From: Thermothielavioides terrestris NRRL 8126
Lineage: Eukaryota > Ascomycota > Sordariomycetes > Sordariales > Chaetomiaceae
Reading direction: 5' to 3'
Assembly (NCBI RefSeq): GCF_000226115.1
Contig: NC_016459.1
Span: 1,612,001-1,676,000, forward strand
Length of the DNA stretch: 64,000 bases
Notes under the pieces: generated by a model
Databases searched by the model: none
What the model saw: the letters and a program-made list of their open reading frames with translations, nothing else
Told to the model about the DNA's origin: nothing
Program-made: the position numbers and the translations under genes
In this document: one piece after another, positions 1 through 12,426 of the stretch
Layout: each line of letters opens with the position of its first letter
Position numbering within the stretch: position 1 is the stretch's first letter

Positions 1-1207
<1,207 letters not shown>

Positions 1208-1863
1208 GCCGCCGTCTTCGGCGGGAGACCAGACGCGTTCATTTCCCGCGCAGCTCGTTGGTTCTTTCCGACTTGCTGGGTTGCGGACCCAACTGACACA
1301 TCTCATCACAGCTACCACACCGGATCGAAGCCCACATCTCCACTCCCGCCGCCGTCTTGGGAGAGTAAAGGCGGCGTCGCTTGAACTCTGTATACACGGC
1401 CGAGTCAAGGCCCCTGAATCAGGCCCGCGCCGCCCAGAGTCAGCTTGTGCCGTGGTCCTCCGACTGTATGAGGAGTGTACCTCAAAGCTTACCGCGCTGT
1501 GGGCCATCCAGCTTTGCGAGATAGAGTTCTATCTGGACAGAGTAGGCATGGACGTGTGCCAAGGACCAAGGGCCACGGAGCCATTTCGAAACACTATATT
1601 TCAGCGCTGGGCGGGGATCAGCAGGTCCCAGAACATTTGTTGGTATCACCCTGCAGCGGCCTTGGCTGTTGCCGGCCCCGTGGAGCTAGTGCTTTGCTTC
1701 ATCGGCGCTTCTTTCTCCGTCTTCTGCCTTCGGAGCGCCTGCTCTGGTACTATCGAGTTGTGCATATCCAAAACAACATAGACCCATCCCTGTCACGGAA
1801 TCCCAGACTCGCACGGTTCTTTTCTGCCTGTTACCCTCTGACACAAGCACAAAATGTCGTGAC
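1208..1863. other. intergenic, convergent jip5 / qa-x 3' ends
   Basis: 656 bp between the stop codons of two convergent genes. Open frames here have no recognisable protein signature. It should hold both 3' UTRs; I see no repeat or RNA gene. Confidence 0.6.
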
Positions 1864-3202
1864 TCAAGCCCCTGGACGAGTGTAGTCGAGTTCTCTAACG
1901 CGACGCCATACCTCCCTGACAGTTCGTTCCTGCCCTTCTCTCCCTGACTCGATGTCAGACGGCCCTGCGGGTCTGAACGGACAGGTGAGCCTTAGCACAG
2001 GGACTAACAGCTACGCATCAGCTGTTCTCGGGACGGGACTCACCGAATAGCCAGATACAGGCGGCCTCCCAACTTGACCTCCTCGATTTCCGCCGTCAAG
2101 GGATCTTCGGGAGGGTTCGCTGTTGTTACCAAGCCGCCTGCTTCTTGGAGGATGGCAATGCCGGCTGCCACGTCCCTGGAGGTCACGTCAGTACGCTTCC
2201 GTCGGTGGCGTCGGGGTCAGATTGGCTTCCTACCATTCCCAACATCCTCCTTCCCACCAGATATCGAACGACCCCATTGCTGTGTAGGCAAGGTCCATCG
2301 TGGCGCTGTTCACTCGCGGACAGAAGAACACACAATCAGCCAGGGGATAAGTGGGTAAGCCTCGGCAAAGACTTCGTGCTTACCTCCCAAGACTCCGCAC
2401 ACCATGGACCATCCCCCCTTTTCCTCCCCGGCCGCCCACTTCCGCAGCCATGTTCAGAAAGCTGTCGACCTTCCGATACAGATTGCCGTCCGGCCTGTCT
2501 CTCCTGTCCTTTCCCCACTCGCATGAGAAAATGCAGCCGCCGGGCGCGTTCTTGGGCATCGCCGGTATTGGGTTCCGCACCAGAGGCAGCCGCTGCGTCT
2601 CGTTGAGCCATGCGCCCCGGCCGCGGCAGGCCGTGAAGAGCTGGTTCAGAAAGGGGGCGTAGATCACGCCGATGACGGGCTTGCCGCCGACGACGAAGGC
2701 GATGGAGACGCAGAACATGGGGAAGAGGTGCGTGTAGTTGACGGTCCCGTCGAGCGGGTCCACGCACCAGGTTGGCACTGCGTCGTCGATGAGGTAGGCG
2801 CGGGAGGCGCCTTTTGAGTAGCTTTCTTCGCCAACGAAGCTATGTCTATTGTTAGACGGGCTACTGTTGTTTTGCAAGGGGCAGGACATGGGGGTAACGG
2901 CATACGCATGGTCTGGATATCTCTTGGCGATGGATGTCCTGATGAAGGATTCCACGTCTGTCGATGAGATCAGCGGTTTGCACAAAGCAAGGTGTGATGT
3001 CACTGCGTGGCTCACCTTCGTCGGTCTTGGTGACAATGTCTACCGCGCTGTCCTTCTCGGAGAAGTCTTGCGAGCTGTCGCCATCGTCGCTGAACCTCGA
3101 CTGAGCAGCCTCCAGAAGTAGCCTTCCAGCATCCTTGCCGAGCTGAACGGCAAAGGCATAGATCTCCTCCAGCTCTCGCTCTGTTATAGATCTGGTGGCC
3201 AT
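1864..3202 (-). CDS. qa-x: qa-x / QutG, inositol-monophosphatase-family protein of the quinate cluster
   Basis: Six exons: 3202..3016, 2957..2906, 2845..2384, 2305..2234, 2175..2044 and 1972..1864, joined phase by phase to 337 residues. The start is the ATG giving MATRSITERELEEIYAF. The IMPase-fold metal and substrate motifs are all visible: FVGEES, the Asp motif WCVDPLDGTVNY, and WEGGCWEWDVAAG at the C-terminal motif. The tail RPAGPSDIESGRE.. ends LDYTRPGA. Aspergillus QutG and Neurospora qa-x belong to this superfamily. Their role in quinate use is not settled and the gene is not needed for the three enzymatic steps. The short in-frame intron at 2846..2905 (60 bp) and the tiny 52- and 72-bp exons make it easy to mis-call. 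It is divergent from qa-2, sharing an 875-bp promoter region. Confidence 0.93.
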
Positions 3203-4077
3203 GGTCGTGATTACGATACGCAAATTGCAAAGTTATGTGTTGCGCGCTGCTTCTGACGAGCTACCAGGTTGTCTAAGGAGAGAGAACTCCCAATAGACGC
3301 AGCACAGAGAGGACAGAGACGCTCAGCCGTAAGCTTCCTCGTATCTCTGCCGCCGACAACCGCTGGAAGCCGAAACCGGGGAGGGCGGAACGGACCCATG
3401 CTGGCTGCAGTCCGGGTTCCTACCCCTTTACCCGCCTCTCCGAGTTCACGGAGGAGGCCTGCGGTCCCTTTTCCGTCCCACATGGGGGGAGGGGAGACCT
3501 TACCAGCGCGGCGGCAATGTGACTCTCAAGCCCCGTCTATGCCAGTAAGTACCTAGGTGCGCAGCATTCCGGATTGTCAAACAATTTCTCAGTCCCGACC
3601 CTTCTTTGGGTCTTCGTTCCCCAATGCACGGGTCCCTGGAAGCCCGTTTCCGTCCGGGAGAGCCTTTATCCAGACCGTGGAGAGCCAAGTGGATCCTGCG
3701 GTCCCTACCCCACGGGGTTGGGATGCCACTGGGAGATCAAGATATCGGAATTACACCGCATGCCCGAGGGTGAATGCTGCCCAGTGGATGGGTCCCTGCT
3801 GGCATGCTGTTGAGCGGTTGAGAGCTCGCGAGGCCGCGCAATGAGGATAAGGGGAAGCTCAGGCACAAACCGGCTGTAGACTGAGCCTGTGAGCTGGTTG
3901 ATCGAAGCGCTGAGAAAATAAATATCATGCTCGGGGGAAATCCAACTTGAGAATAGCACTGGCTTGAAGCCCTTCAGCGGAGACGACTTGGCTTACACAC
4001 TTTAAGAAGTCCGTTCCGTTGTCCCACGTACTCTTTCGTATACTTTGCCCCTGGGCCAGGTTCTCCACGACACCATC
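3203..4077. promoter_or_regulatory. divergent promoter region qa-x / qa-2
   Basis: 875 bp between the divergent start codons of qa-x and qa-2. It contains one partial match to the QA-1F palindrome (3656..3671, listed separately). No convincing coding frame is seen. Confidence 0.6.
3656..3671. promoter_or_regulatory. possible QA-1F binding site (weak half-palindrome)
   Basis: The 16-mer GGGAGAGCCTTTATCC fits the published Neurospora QA-1F consensus GGRTAARYRYTTATCC at 13 of 16 positions. The right half is perfect and the left half degenerate. It sits 454 bp upstream of qa-x and 407 bp upstream of qa-2. Confidence 0.35.
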
Positions 4078-4557
4078 ATGACGCGCCGCATCCTCCTCAT
4101 CAACGGCCCAAATCTCAACCTCCTCGGCAAGCGGGAGCCACACATCTACGGCTCAACCACCCTCGCCGACGTCGAAGCCAGTGCTCGCACCCAGGCTTCG
4201 TCACTGGGCGTCGAGCTCGAGACGTTCCAGTCCAACCACGAGGGCGCCATCGTCGACCGCATTCAGGAGGCGGCAGGCTGGGGGCCCAACTGTCTACATG
4301 ACCGTGCGCCGAAGGAGAGAGTGTCGGCTATCATCATCAACCCGGGGGCGCTGACCCACACGAGCGTCGCCGTCAGGGACGCGCTGTTGGCCGTCGATAT
4401 TCCGTTTGTGGAACTACACGTCTCAAACGTACATGCGCGGGAGCCGTTCCGGAAGCACAGCCATCTGAGCGACAGGGCCGTGGCTGTTATCTGCGGGATG
4501 GGCGTGTATGGGTACACAGCAGCGATCGAGTTTGCGGCGAGGCATATGAAGGTGTAA
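4078..4557 (+). CDS. qa-2: catabolic 3-dehydroquinase, type II
   Basis: Single exon of 159 residues that interconverts 3-dehydroquinate and 3-dehydroshikimate in quinate breakdown. The ATG at 4078 gives [20 protein letters not shown], the canonical type II N-terminus. The upstream in-frame extension has no family resemblance, so this start was preferred. Active-site features are visible: the Arg/Tyr loop [10 protein letters not shown], the NHEG motif, the [17 protein letters not shown] segment, and [15 protein letters not shown] with its catalytic His region. The length is normal for dodecameric type II enzymes (about 150-170). It is divergent from qa-x, and its stop lies 252 bp from the qa-4 stop on the other strand. 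Confidence 0.96.
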   Translation: MTRRILLINGPNLNLLGKREPHIYGSTTLADVEASARTQASSLGVELETFQSNHEGAIVDRIQEAAGWGPNCLHDRAPKERVSAIIINPGALTHTSVAVRDALLAVDIPFVELHVSNVHAREPFRKHSHLSDRAVAVICGMGVYGYTAAIEFAARHMKV

Positions 4558-4808
4558 AGGACACCATCGAGCTCTGTGTTTACTTTGCGGAATATACCAG
4601 GAGAGGAGAAATGCGAACTAGTTCACCACAAGGGAAAACATGAGACTTTGCCCGGAAAGGCGGATGCTGGGATGAATCATGTTGTCTAAGCTACTACTCC
4701 TGCTTCATAGAAAATGCCGCTCTATCCACGCACTGCCGCTAAACCCAACTCCCTACCTTGGACGCCAGGAGAAACCAAACCGGGAAATGTGATGACGAAG
4801 CCCCTCTA

Positions 4809-5888
4809 CTACAAAGACGCATACATCCTCTCGACTGGCGGTGGCGCCTTGTCCACGACCAAGCCCAGATCATTCTGCAGCCGGATCCACGAGTCTGCGC
4901 CCCTCTTGGCCAGCTCCTCAGGCACCTCGGGGCCCTTGTCGGCCATGCGCCGGTTGAACAGCTCCAGACTGACCCATCCCTGGAAGCCGATGCCGTGGAA
5001 AAACGCCCGGGCGATCTCCTTGATCGGAAGGTAGGCGCCGCGGTCCTTCTCCCCGTAGAACAGCCTGCAGTTCCGGGACCAGCTCATGCGCGCCGGCTGC
5101 TCGGGATCGTAGAAGGGGTGGCCGGGAACGATCGGCTGCTCGAGCCTCTCGGCGTCGACGACTTGGACGTAGAACACCTTGCTGACGTCGACCTGCTGCA
5201 CGAGGCGGGCGATGGACTCGCGCACCGCCTCCTCGGCGTTGGCGGTGCGGCCGGACGCGACAGCAGGGTCGGCGTAGATGCGGCCGGCGATGTTGAAGGT
5301 GTCGAGGCACATGCCGAAATTGGGGCGGTCGACGCGCTGGACGAGCTCCCAGCAGCGCTCCCACGTGTCGACGCGCGTGCTCCAGCAGAGGCTCTCGTAG
5401 GCGAAGCGGATGGGAGGGGTCGCCCGCAGGCCCATGTCGGCCACCTCGCGCAGGTCGGACGCGATCACGTCCAGGTCTTCGGTCACGTAGCGGGCCGGGA
5501 GGAAGTTGGCGGGGATCTGGATGATATCTGTCTCGAGCTCGTGGGCGAGCTGGATCCAGAACTGCAGCTGCTCCAGCCGGCGCGCGTGTTCAGCTCGGTC
5601 AAGCAACCCATCGTACTGGCTGAACGGTTGGAGGCAGATGATCTCAATGTCCCGCGCCCGGCAGAGGCGCAGAATGCGGCGCGCGGCGGCGATCTGGGCT
5701 GACCGTGGCGGATCCGAGGGAGGCGGGGTTTCGGATGACAGCCGTGCGGCTACGTCGATGAGGTCCTCGTGGAAGAGCTCGATACCCTGGTATCCATACT
5801 TGTGGGCGGCGTCCAGCTTGGCTATGAAGGAGTGGCCCGCCCAGCATCGACCGAGCGACATGGACGTGATGGCAAGCTTGCACGGCAT
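4809..5888 (-). CDS. qa-4: 3-dehydroshikimate dehydratase
   Basis: Single exon, 359 residues, beginning MPCKLAITSMSLGRCWAGHS. It converts 3-dehydroshikimate to protocatechuate, the exit from the quinate pathway to the beta-ketoadipate route. It has a sugar-phosphate isomerase/AP endonuclease TIM-barrel (Xylose isomerase-like). Metal-ligand segments are visible as GIELFHEDL, IIQIPANF, FAYESLCW, NFGMCLDTFNIAG, FYVQVVDAE and GWVSLELFNRR. The frame stays open upstream to about 6281, but that part has no family resemblance, and the length from the chosen ATG equals that of the Neurospora protein as I remember it (359). It is divergent from qa-3. A long antisense open frame (4758..5702) is a shadow of its GC-rich codons. 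Confidence 0.96.
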   Translation of the reverse strand: MPCKLAITSMSLGRCWAGHSFIAKLDAAHKYGYQGIELFHEDLIDVAARLSSETPPPSDPPRSAQIAAARRILRLCRARDIEIICLQPFSQYDGLLDRAEHARRLEQLQFWIQLAHELETDIIQIPANFLPARYVTEDLDVIASDLREVADMGLRATPPIRFAYESLCWSTRVDTWERCWELVQRVDRPNFGMCLDTFNIAGRIYADPAVASGRTANAEEAVRESIARLVQQVDVSKVFYVQVVDAERLEQPIVPGHPFYDPEQPARMSWSRNCRLFYGEKDRGAYLPIKEIARAFFHGIGFQGWVSLELFNRRMADKGPEVPEELAKRGADSWIRLQNDLGLVVDKAPPPVERMYASL

Positions 5889-7629
5889 ACCTGCGGCCGC
5901 CCGGAGCGTGGAGTCCCAGGAAAAAGGACGAGGGGCGTAGATAGAAACCGGAAGCGAATCTGGGCTGCGAGCGTGCGCCAGCGGATGGAGGGTGCTTGGT
6001 TGATGTTGACTAAGATATGCTCGTGCCAGAGTTCCTAGGGAGATTGAGGGAGCCTCGGCGAGATGGGAGCGTGTATAAGTCAACGAGGTACTAGGGCAGG
6101 AACGGTACCTAAGGTAAGCCGAGGTCGAACTGGCGAGCGGGTTATCCGGAGGACTTGGAAGGCATCTACTGAAGTACTTGGGATTCCGGATGAGGAGAAC
6201 TTGGAAGGTGCCTACAGATACCTGCCACCTACCCTCCATTTCCAAGCAGGGCAACGAAACCTGGAACGTACGGGTCATCAAACTAGGATGGAGCCGTGGG
6301 AAGGGGAGGAAGGTGATCCGACTGGCTGCGCGTTTCCGCGTCCTGTCCGTGTCTCACAGAGGGCAGGCACTGATCACTCTTTTCCATCTTCACCTTGCCG
6401 AGACCGTGAACTGACCCAGGCTGGTTGCCGGCAAGGGCACGGCAGTCCGCGCCGCGGCCCTCACTGTACTGACAGTCGGATATCTCGGTACATTTGACTG
6501 ACGAAACTGAGGTGGTTTCGAGCCCGTTGTTTCTGCATTTTCGGCCACGGACCCCGAGGGATGGGAATGGTGCAACCGCGGAGAGAGGCAATCGCAAGGG
6601 CCGGCGCCGTCGCTTCTTCCCAAGCCTGGGGCCACTGGGGCAGAACATTGAAGCTTTCGCTGGCGAGTAGACTGACGGCGTACAAATCCAAGCCCGGGTA
6701 ACACGCGATCCCGGCCTCGCTTCCTGTGGCCGAGGACGCAACAAACCAGATCATTCGGGGTCGAGCGGGGACCTTAGCGGGCGGGCCGATGCTAAGCGGG
6801 CGCGACTGAAGCTCCGGTGGATGGCAGTAGGAATCAGCGTTAGGTCTGCTTTGGGTTGTTGGCGGGTTGATGCTTCTTCCGCGGTTAAGCTCGACTGTGT
6901 GGTTGGTGAATTATCCTGGGAGCTTGGAAGGTACGATGCTGAAGCTGCTAGCTGCCTAGCTGCCTAGCCGCCTCTCCTGTAGTTACCTGCCTTAGCACTG
7001 AGCAATCGGGTTAGGCACCTGGATAAATCTTTAACCGGACCGTTTGGGCGGGTACTTTGCCCCCTTCATCGCACAACATCGCAGCGAAACGAGAGGCCCG
7101 GGGAAGTATCCCACCGTGGCAGATTCGGTCTTTTTGCCGCTGGTGTCTCGAGGAAGCCCAGAGGGCGTATCCGTACGGAAAACTACCCGCAGCCTCCACG
7201 CGTCCATGCTGCTGTGCTGCGCCGCGCAGCATCGGAGCTCGCACGGCTGGATGCATCTTGTCCCACGCTGACAACCCACCGGCCCACTGGCTGGTTGAAT
7301 GAGTTCCCGCCCTGCCGGGTCTGCAACGAGCCCCCCTTACCTGCCCACTGAGCGGCAGTTTTATCTTCATTAGGTAGGTCCACTGGCCGGAGGGCTCCCC
7401 CGAATCCGAAGGCCCCGTTCCGCCCGACGGGTGAACGAGACGGCGACGGGGTTGGACAGAGGCAACCTCGACATTTAAACGTCACACCCGTAAAATGAAC
7501 TCCAACACGCTACTTCAAACCATCTTAACCTGTTGTTCGTGGTACCCTTGACTTTTCTCCCCTGCGCCCCGGTTCCCCCGTGGCACCCTATCCGCCATAT
7601 ATCCCAGTGAAACAAACGCAAGAGGCGCC
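5889..7629. promoter_or_regulatory. divergent promoter region qa-4 / qa-3
   Basis: 1.74 kb between divergent start codons with no convincing gene. It carries a near-consensus QA-1F palindrome at 7021 and weaker half-sites near 6142 (TTATCC) and 6696 (GGGTAA). The tandem word GCTGCCTAGC..GCTGCCTAGC occurs around 6948-6970. Confidence 0.6.
7021..7036. promoter_or_regulatory. QA-1F activator binding site (predicted)
   Basis: GGATAAATCTTTAACC matches 14 of 16 positions of the Neurospora QA-1F consensus GGRTAARYRYTTATCC, with both half-sites nearly intact. It lies 593 bp upstream of the qa-3 ATG and 1.13 kb upstream of the qa-4 ATG, so it could serve both divergent genes. Confidence 0.6.
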
Positions 7630-8765
7630 ATGGCCATCGCCACCACCACCACGGTGACAAGCCAACAAGAGCAGCCCCTGGCTCTAACTCTTGAGTCGCG
7701 CATCGATCAGCTGGAAAAGCATGGCTTTCTGTTCGGCAAGAAGCTCGCGGCATCCATGTCCCCGCTCTTACACGACGTCGTGTACCGGGGGATCGGTCTC
7801 AAGTGGGAGCAGATCAGGCTCGATTCGACAGATATGGACTTGTTTCTCAGGCTAATACGGCACCCCAAGTTCTACGGTATATGAACCCTATGCTTTTTCC
7901 ACCAAGCAGTGAGTGGGTGGGACCTTCATGGGCATTCCTGCTAACCGGCATGCTCAGGGGCCTCGATCACCATGCCGCACAAAGTCGCCATCATCCCCCA
8001 CTTGGACGAGCTGACGGAGGAGTGCCGCGACGTGGGCGCCTGCAACACGCTCTTCCTCCGCACCCTCCCAGACGGCCGCCGCCTCTTCTGCGGCGCCAAC
8101 ACCGACGTCATCGGCGTCCGTGAGTCCTTCGTCCAGAACGTCCCCGACCCGTCCGTCTACGAGAATCGGCCCGGCATGGTGATTGGAAGCGGCGGCGCCG
8201 CCCGCTCCGCCGTCTACGCCCTGCACAAGTGGCTCAAGGCCACCCGCATCTACCTCGTCAACCGCGACAAGAGCGAGGTGGACGCCGTGGTTGCCGAGTG
8301 CTCCGAGCGCGGCTACGGCGACCGTCTGGTCCATGTTGAGACGGTCGAGCAGGCCGAGGCGCTCGAGGGCCCCGGCGCGATTGTGGCCTGCATCCCCGAC
8401 TTTCCGCCGGTGACCGAGGCCGAGAAGGTGGTGAGGCGCATCACCGAGGTCATGCTGCGCAAGGAAGGGAAGGGAGCCATGCTGGAAATGTGCTACAACC
8501 CTTCGCCCTACACAGCCCTCGGCGCTCTCGCCGAGTCGGAGGGTTGGCAGGTCATCCTGGGAACCGAGGCCCTCATCTGGCAGGGCATTGAGCAGGTGCG
8601 CTTCAACCCTCCTCCGTACCTCCCCTTGCCCCTGTGTCATTCCTTTCTGACATGATCCTCGATGAACAGGATAAGTACTGGACTGGCCGTGACACCAGTG
8701 AGCTTCCCGTTGCCCAGGTCAAGGAGGCGATCGCCACCAGGCTAGCTCAGATATCCAAGAGTTAG
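7630..8765 (+). CDS. qa-3: quinate/shikimate dehydrogenase
   Basis: Three exons: 7630..7876, 7958..8595 and 8670..8765, giving 326 residues. It oxidises quinate to 3-dehydroquinate (and shikimate to dehydroshikimate) with NAD+. The shikimate-binding N-terminal domain is seen as [16 protein letters not shown] (SxS motif region) and, across intron 1, GASITMPHK with its conserved Lys. [10 protein letters not shown] carries the Asn/Asp ligands, and the dinucleotide fold is [15 protein letters not shown]. The C-terminal exon is [18 protein letters not shown]. Introns are 81 and 74 bp. The protein belongs to the SDH/AroE superfamily, as does the C-terminal domain of the cluster repressor qa-1S. Confidence 0.96.
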
Positions 8766-9739
8766 TCAGCATGCTTCTGGTGGTTTGGCCTGTTGTTGTT
8801 GTTTGCCATTAGACACCGCCTCTGACAGACACCCTTACTATGTGCCGTCGGGGCAGTTTCGCCGCTTTTCTAACGCCAAACCTTGTCTTCCTCCGAGAGG
8901 CCCTGCATGCGGGATAGATTGGAATCATCTCTCTTTCCCATTCCCGGCTAAGCTTGGACGAAGTCAGGATGAGTGAAGTCAGGAGCATCACCGTGCCGTT
9001 TTCGACATGGCCACTGAGCGCATTTGGATAGAGCACTTAGAGGGCCAAATAAATCAAGAGGTGCATTTTGTGGTCCAGACAATCTTGAATGTTTACCTGT
9101 AACTGTCCTACCGATCATGCAGAGTCTCTGCGCGAGGGGCCGGGCCCTTGATGGTTATTTCTCCAACACAACAGCCTAGACTCAGCCAGTTGATCAAAAA
9201 ATCTGTGATCCATAATATACATTGACCTACGTTCTTTGCTGCGCGATGGTCTTCGCTGATAAGCCGTTTCATTTGCTCCCACGTGGAAATCATGAGGCGC
9301 TGACGCTACCGACGGTGCACCATCCAGGCGTAGTCATCCGAAATAACTGCTTGGATACGTACGCAAGCATCCGGATGGAAAGCCGTTTTAGTCGGAGTCT
9401 CGGCAACTGCCTCTGCGAGTGCATTCGCTTTGAGTTGTACTTTATACGCTGGCTTGCCGGTTCCCATTCGCATTGACGGCCTGGGAGTCCAAGCCAGCGA
9501 ACTGGGTCAGCAGCCACACGACTTGGGAATGCATGCGAACTCCTCAAAGGTCGGTTAGATTAGACGGTAGACAAAGCCGCGTAGTACATGGATTAAATCA
9601 GGGACGAGTTCGAACTGTTGCTACACTCATGCTAAAAGATGATATCCAGACAGGTCCTGGAAAAAACAAGAGAAACACCGGGATTGTGCCAGAAACCTGA
9701 CGCGCTGCCCTTGACGAGATGTCCAGCGCACGTTTCGTT
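8766..9739. other. intergenic, convergent qa-3 / qa-y
   Basis: 974 bp between two convergent stop codons. No conserved open frame, RNA gene or repeat was recognised. Confidence 0.55.
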
Positions 9740-11473
9740 CTACGCGCTCTCCGGCCTTTCCAAGTGGCTATGTTTCGCCTTCTCGTCCTCGTCTGCGCCG
9801 GCATCCTGGAGCACGAGCTCCTCCATGAGGATGCTGTTTGCCTTCGCCACCGGCTTGATCTCGAACAGGCGGTCCATGGACTCGAGCGGGATCGACTTGG
9901 TCTCCGGGACCCAGAAGTAGACAAAGACGATGGAGAGGAGCATCAGGGACGCGAAGAAGAAGTAGACGCCGTACTTCATCTTGAGGAACATCTGCGGCGT
10001 GAAGCGCGAGATGATGAAGTTCCAGAACCAGTTGTTGGCCGAGGCAGACGCCTGGCCCAGCGAGCGCGTGTTCTGGTCGAACATCTCCGCGTTGACCACC
10101 CACGGCGTCCCGTTCCAGGACGGGGTGTAGAACGCGGTCCAGAGATAGAAGAAGAAGATGGCGGCGACGCCGGCCCCGGACATGCTTCCGCTCGGCTTCG
10201 ACGAAGGGTCGGCAATCTTGATGTAGGCGCCGATGAACCACATGCACAGCGAGCCGCCCGCGGCGCCGACGAAGAGCATCCGGCGACGTCCCACACGGTC
10301 CACCAGCCAGAGAAGCCAAAAGAAGGTCAAAACAGTCTTGACAACACCGAAGAGGCCCGTCGTCAAGAACCCCGTGTTCGTGCCGGTGATACCGATGCTG
10401 CGGAAGACGGTAGGGCTGTAGTAGTTGATGGCGTTGATCCCGCTGCCGTTCTGAAGCAGGAAGAGCATGCCGCCGAGGAAGAAGCGCCATCGCACCTTGG
10501 CTTGCTTGAGCGCGAGGAAGGGCTTCCAGAAACCCTTGCCGACCTCCCGCTCGAACCTCTCGATGTCTTGATCGATGTATTGGACCTCCTCCAGGATGTA
10601 TCTGTCGGTGGGCTCGAGGTTCCGGATCCAGCAAAGAACCCTCATGGCCTCTTCTCGCCGGCCGTTGGCAAAGAGCCACCTCGGGGACTCCTTGATCCAG
10701 AAGATGCCGAGGAACAGAAGACCCCCGGGGATCAGCTGAACGGCGAACGGGATAAGCCATTGCGACCGGGTCGGGGCCAGGGTGGTGTTGACGCCGTAAT
10801 TGATCCAGAACCCGACTAGGCCGCCGATCTGCCAACCAAGCTCGTAGATGCCGACGAGCCGACCGCGGACGGCCGGCGGTGAGAGCTCGGAGATGTAGAT
10901 AGGCACCATGTTGGACGCGCCGCCCACACCGAGGCCGGCGAGGACACGACCGGCCAGGATGAGGCCCAGCCCCCTCTCCCCGTTGGCACCGAGCATAAGG
11001 CCGGCGCCGAGGATGAAGGTGGCGGAAAAGACGAACAAAGACTTGCGTCTGCCGAGGAAGTCTAACCAAGAAGTGTCAGTTGCAAATCACTATTGGACTT
11101 CGTCAAAAAGAATAAAAAGTAGACCGAGAGTGAAACCGCTTCCTCGGGGGCCCCGAGATAGCTATAGTGGTAAGGGGAAGAAGCCTAAAAGGCACGTACG
11201 GCTCGTGGCATACGCAAAGAGGCTGCCGAAGAAGGCACCTGCCTGGTACACGGAGACAATATTGGCCTGGAGCAGGGCGAGGTCGTCGGGATCGTACGAG
11301 GCAAAGTCGAACTCGTTGGTGAAGGACGGGAGGGCAAGCGTGGTGCCGATGAAGGCGGAGTCGTACCCGATCATGCACGAGGCAAAGGAGGCGACAGCGG
11401 CGCAGGCATAGACGCGCCAGTTGTAGACGGCCTTTGGCGTCGGCCTGTCCTCCTTGAGCGCCAGGATCGTCAT
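9740..11473 (-). CDS. qa-y: quinate permease (MFS sugar-transporter family)
   Basis: Two exons: 11473..11200 and 11061..9740 (intron 138 bp), 531 residues. It is a plasma-membrane H+-coupled quinate importer of the sugar-porter MFS family, with about 12 hydrophobic segments. Signature motifs are visible: GYDSAFIGTTLALPSF in helix 1, FLGRRKSLFVFSA after the splice, GRVLAGLGVGGASNMVP, ELSPPAVRGRLV, a PESPRWL-type IKESPRWLF, the helix 7 motif LQNGSGINAINYYSP, DRVGRRRML and the cytosolic PETKSIPLESMDRLFE. A charged hydrophilic tail ends ..SHLERPESA. The junction YATS-HFLGRRK restores frame. It is transcribed in the same direction as qa-1S. Confidence 0.96.
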
Positions 11474-12426
11474 GGTGAGGTTGGCTGTCGAGAGCCGTCC
11501 AAGAACACAGAGATTGAAGGTTCAGCCCAGGGGGGACGGGGTCAAGGGGAAAGCGGCGACCCGAGACGATCAGCTCTGGGCAAGCCGGAGTTCCCTCCGT
11601 GATGACACCCCGGGATACCCAGATTTATAGGACGGTATGGAGGTTGAGATTGGGTTGGCCAACTACCCCGGACGAAGCACGGTGTAACCCACACCTTGCG
11701 GAGCGGCTTGTCACTCCTCCACGGGGAAGCCACATGGGTCTCCTGCGAGCCAAGACACATTCTCCGCATGAAGAATGTTGAACCGTGGGGAGCAGGGCCG
11801 AGAGACGAGGCCACGCGTCGTAGGAGGACATGGGATGGGATACTGCGCAGCAATTCATGTTTTCTTTTCCATTTCGGAAAGCCAAATGCTTGTCGATCCT
11901 GCTTCCCCGCAAGTTTCCCCAGCCGTTGCTGCCCCTATCCTGGAAAATCCCCACATCCAGGGAGGCGCTAATGGCTGTTATGTCGGCACCCAGGATGAAT
12001 GCTCTCCCGGGTTGGAGCGCACGGCATTTACCGCTTTCCGATCACGGCGAAGGTGCCTGAAGGGTTTGCATTGGCCGGTATTAAGTGCCGTGCCTGTGTG
12101 GCTGGCGTTCTCATCTTGGTGACTGCTAGAGTTTCGGCCTCACGGTTGCGTAGCCGTGAGCCGGGTCACTTGAACGCTCCGGGCCTGTTGAAAAGGGAGA
12201 GACTGTTGAAAGATGCGTAGGTACTCTCTATATCCTACGTCGGCAACGGAGGTCAGGGAAGATGACCAAGAGGGTCAGCTTTTCGGCGGCGGGATAGCGA
12301 GCTGCTAGCGCGTGCAAAGATGGTGAGACAACCTAGCGCACTGTCGCGTGGTTGATGCTTCTCGTCACTTGCACGGCACACAGGATATGCAGGATATAAG
12401 CAGGATAGACTTGCAAAACGAGATCG
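11474..12426. promoter_or_regulatory. intergenic qa-y promoter / qa-1S 3' region
   Basis: 953 bp between the qa-y ATG and the qa-1S stop on the same strand. It should hold the qa-y promoter. I found no GGRTAA..TTAYCC palindrome here by eye, unlike the other cluster promoters. Confidence 0.5.

Noticed and set aside
4758..5702. 314-codon open frame opposite qa-4
   Set aside because: Antisense shadow of the strongly GC3-biased qa-4 codons; rich in Ala/Gly/Asp/Val as typical of such shadows.
6696..6711. GGGTAACACGCGATCC as a QA-1F site
   Set aside because: Only the left half-site is good; about 10 of 16 positions agree, and the RYRY core is absent.
7954..8640. 228-codon open frame opposite qa-3
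   Set aside because: Antisense shadow of qa-3 exon 2.
9719..10819. 366-codon open frame opposite qa-y
   Set aside because: Antisense shadow of the permease; hydrophilic low-complexity composition mirrors the membrane helices.
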